Assembly (NCBI GenBank): GCA_964605915.1
Contig: CAZSET010000010.1
Coordinates: 1 to 30,906, forward strand
DNA length: 30,906 bases
DNA from: DAOVRD01 sp964605915
GTDB lineage: Bacteria; Planctomycetota; Brocadiia; SM23-32
Direction of reading: 5' to 3'
Positions 29,388-30,906 of this stretch are shown piece by piece. Numbering within the stretch: the first letter of the stretch is position 1; each line of letters opens with the position of its first letter. The translations under genes were made by a program, and so were the position numbers. The notes below the pieces were generated by a model. The model was not told where the DNA came from. It did no database searches and saw nothing but the letters and a program-made list of their open reading frames with translations.

Positions 29388-30906
29388 ATGACTGCCGAGG
29401 GGCGCAGCGTCCTCCAGACCAAGTTCTTCTACGTTGCTTCCATGTTCGCCATCAGCCTGGGCACTTTCTCGCTGATGTGGCACTTCCGGAGCGTCATCTG
29501 GACCCTCACGCTCTTCGGGCTGGCCTGGGTGCTCGTCGTGACGGCGTTCGCCTGGGAGATCGCCACGCGGGCCGAGACCCTGGACGAACTGGTCAGGGCC
29601 AGGACCGACGCGCTGGAGGAGAGCAACCGCCACCTGAGCGCCATGTGGGAGCAGCTCAACGCCTTCCACAACATCAGCTACGAGATCACCCAGAAGATGG
29701 ACCTGCAGGAGATCACCCTGGCGTTCACGCGGAGGCTCTGCGATAAGTTGCCCGACGTGGACTCCGTGTGGCTGTGGCTGGATCCGCAGCTTGTGGGCGC
29801 CGAGGCCGGCCCGCCGGAAGGACCGCAGACGTTCGCGCTGGCCCAGCAGGCCGGCGAAGACCTGGGCAGGCCGGAGTCGCTCCGAGTCCTCCGGTCGGAC
29901 AACCCCCTCGTCGGTGACTGCTTCGGAGGGCACGCCCTGTCCGCCCTGCATGACCTGGCAGGCAAAGGCCAGGCATGGGGTTGGGACTGGCTGGCCGAGT
30001 CGGGTGTGCACTCGTTCGTGGGTTTCCCCCTCCAGCTCGGGGATTGGACGCTGGGGGTGCTCGGCGTATTCAGTCGCTCGACGGTCTCCGCCGGCTTCGT
30101 CAGCCAACTCAACCTCAGCGTCAACCAGTTGACCGTTGCGCTCGAGAAGGCGCGCCTGCTGGAGGAAACGCAGCGCCGCGCCGAGGAGCTGGCCGTCGCC
30201 AACCAGGAGTTGCGGCAACTGGACGCCATGAAGGACTGGTTCGTGTCCGCCGTCTCTCACGAACTGCGAACGCCCCTGACGAGCGTGCGCTCGTTCGGGG
30301 AGATACTGGAGAATTACGAGGACCTGGAACCCGATGAGAGGCGCGAGTTCGCCAGCGTTATCCGTCAGGAGAGCGAGCGGCTGTCCGAGATGATCGGCGA
30401 CATGCTCGACCTGGCCAAGATGGCCGATGGCAGCGCCGACCTGCTGCCCGACTACTTTGACCTGCCGGCGCTTGTGGGGAGGTGCTGTAAGCTGTTCAGC
30501 CAGGAGGCCCACGATCGGCGCATTGAGTTCGGCCACGCGCTGGCGGAGGATCTGCCGCCGGCCTTTGCAGACGCGAAAGGCGTGGCGCGAGTCCTGAATA
30601 ACCTGCTGGGCAACGCCTTCAAGTTCACTCCCGACGGGGGCAAGATACGGGTCGCGGCGGAGAATGAGCCCTCCGGGTCGGAGGACGGAAGCTTCGTGCA
30701 GGTGCTCGTCACGGACACCGGCGTGGGCATCGCCCGCAGGGACCAGGCTAGGATATTCGAGCGTTTCACGCAGGTCGGCAGCGGGCTGACGGATAAGCCG
30801 CCCGGGACGGGCATCGGGCTGACCATCTGCCGGGAGATCGTCGCCAAGTCCGGCGGGCGGGTCTGGGTGGAGAGCGAGCCGGGCCGGGGCAGCACGTTCG
30901 GGTTCA
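29388..30906 (+). CDS. GAF-containing sensor histidine kinase (3' end outside window)
   Basis: Membrane sensor kinase, 506 residues visible and open to the window end. Two N-terminal membrane spans (about 12-31, KFFYVASMFAISLGTFSLMW, and 37-56) with almost no external loop are followed by a helical segment (TRAETLDELVRARTDALEES) and a GAF domain at ~90-245. The HisKA helix has SAVSHELRTPLTSVRSFGEI with the phospho-accepting His at residue 291. The ATPase domain shows the N box RVLNNLLGNAFKFTPDGGKI, G1 DTGVGIARRD, F box IFERFTQVG and G2 PGTGIGLTICREIV (about 470-483). The ATG at 29388 comes 3 bases after the phosphatase stop. Its response regulator is not visible. Missing only the last few residues of the kinase domain and any C-terminal addition. 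Confidence 0.93.
   Translation, partial: MTAEGRSVLQTKFFYVASMFAISLGTFSLMWHFRSVIWTLTLFGLAWVLVVTAFAWEIATRAETLDELVRARTDALEESNRHLSAMWEQLNAFHNISYEITQKMDLQEITLAFTRRLCDKLPDVDSVWLWLDPQLVGAEAGPPEGPQTFALAQQAGEDLGRPESLRVLRSDNPLVGDCFGGHALSALHDLAGKGQAWGWDWLAESGVHSFVGFPLQLGDWTLGVLGVFSRSTVSAGFVSQLNLSVNQLTVALEKARLLEETQRRAEELAVANQELRQLDAMKDWFVSAVSHELRTPLTSVRSFGEILENYEDLEPDERREFASVIRQESERLSEMIGDMLDLAKMADGSADLLPDYFDLPALVGRCCKLFSQEAHDRRIEFGHALAEDLPPAFADAKGVARVLNNLLGNAFKFTPDGGKIRVAAENEPSGSEDGSFVQVLVTDTGVGIARRDQARIFERFTQVGSGLTDKPPGTGIGLTICREIVAKSGGRVWVESEPGRGSTFGF

Overview
The window is GC-rich, densely coding bacterial DNA with short intergenic gaps and many overlapping start and stop codons. It is probably a metagenome-assembled scaffold, because a run of exactly ten N's interrupts a gene and both contig ends carry the same four bases. 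Gene content (sigma-54, fused NADPH-forming transhydrogenase, orphan corrinoid methyltransferase, GH106-like glycosidase, zinc-ribbon/pseudopilin hybrid, GxxExxY protein) would fit an anaerobic or facultative member of the Planctomycetota/PVC group or a neighbouring phylum. That placement is an inference from content only.

Layout. 1-3972 (minus) holds the conserved DNA-maintenance block SRP RNA - dnaX - ebfC - recR, followed by rpoN, which overlaps recR by four bases and runs off the window. 4088-5982 (plus) holds a methyltetrahydrofolate:corrinoid methyltransferase and an unknown membrane protein. 6012-9121 (minus) holds a DUF3795 cysteine-rich protein and a one-chain NfnA-NfnB flavoenzyme behind a long, structured leader. 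9166-11870 (plus) holds a FabZ-like dehydratase and glyS. 11916-15714 (plus) holds a nucleoside phosphorylase, a cluster of foldback repeats, a GNAT acetyltransferase fused to a membrane-anchored EEP phosphohydrolase, and a second GNAT. purD (minus) and tatC (plus) diverge from back-to-back sigma-70-type promoters; this TatC carries an extra membrane helix and a FecR-like tail. 18672-19585 is a repeat-rich island around a GxxExxY (PD-(D/E)XK) gene. 19582-25147 (minus) is a likely operon: YhaM-like HD exonuclease, UDP-sugar dehydrogenase, and a GH106-like glycosidase interrupted by one in-frame TAG. 25266-30906 (plus) holds xerC (with the assembly gap), cobO, a zinc-ribbon/pseudopilin-like protein, and a two-gene signalling unit of a GAF-PP2C phosphatase and a GAF-histidine kinase that is cut by the window end.

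Most promising leads: (1) foldback elements built from 9-bp NNNCAGGAT words, three without a gene and one that appears to enclose the GxxExxY nuclease, resembling a non-autonomous/autonomous mobile pair; (2) the TatC-FecR-like fusion; (3) the amber-interrupted glycosidase; (4) an attenuator-like leader RNA before the Nfn gene. I saw no CRISPR array, tRNA, rRNA, classical insertion sequence or secondary-metabolite cluster.
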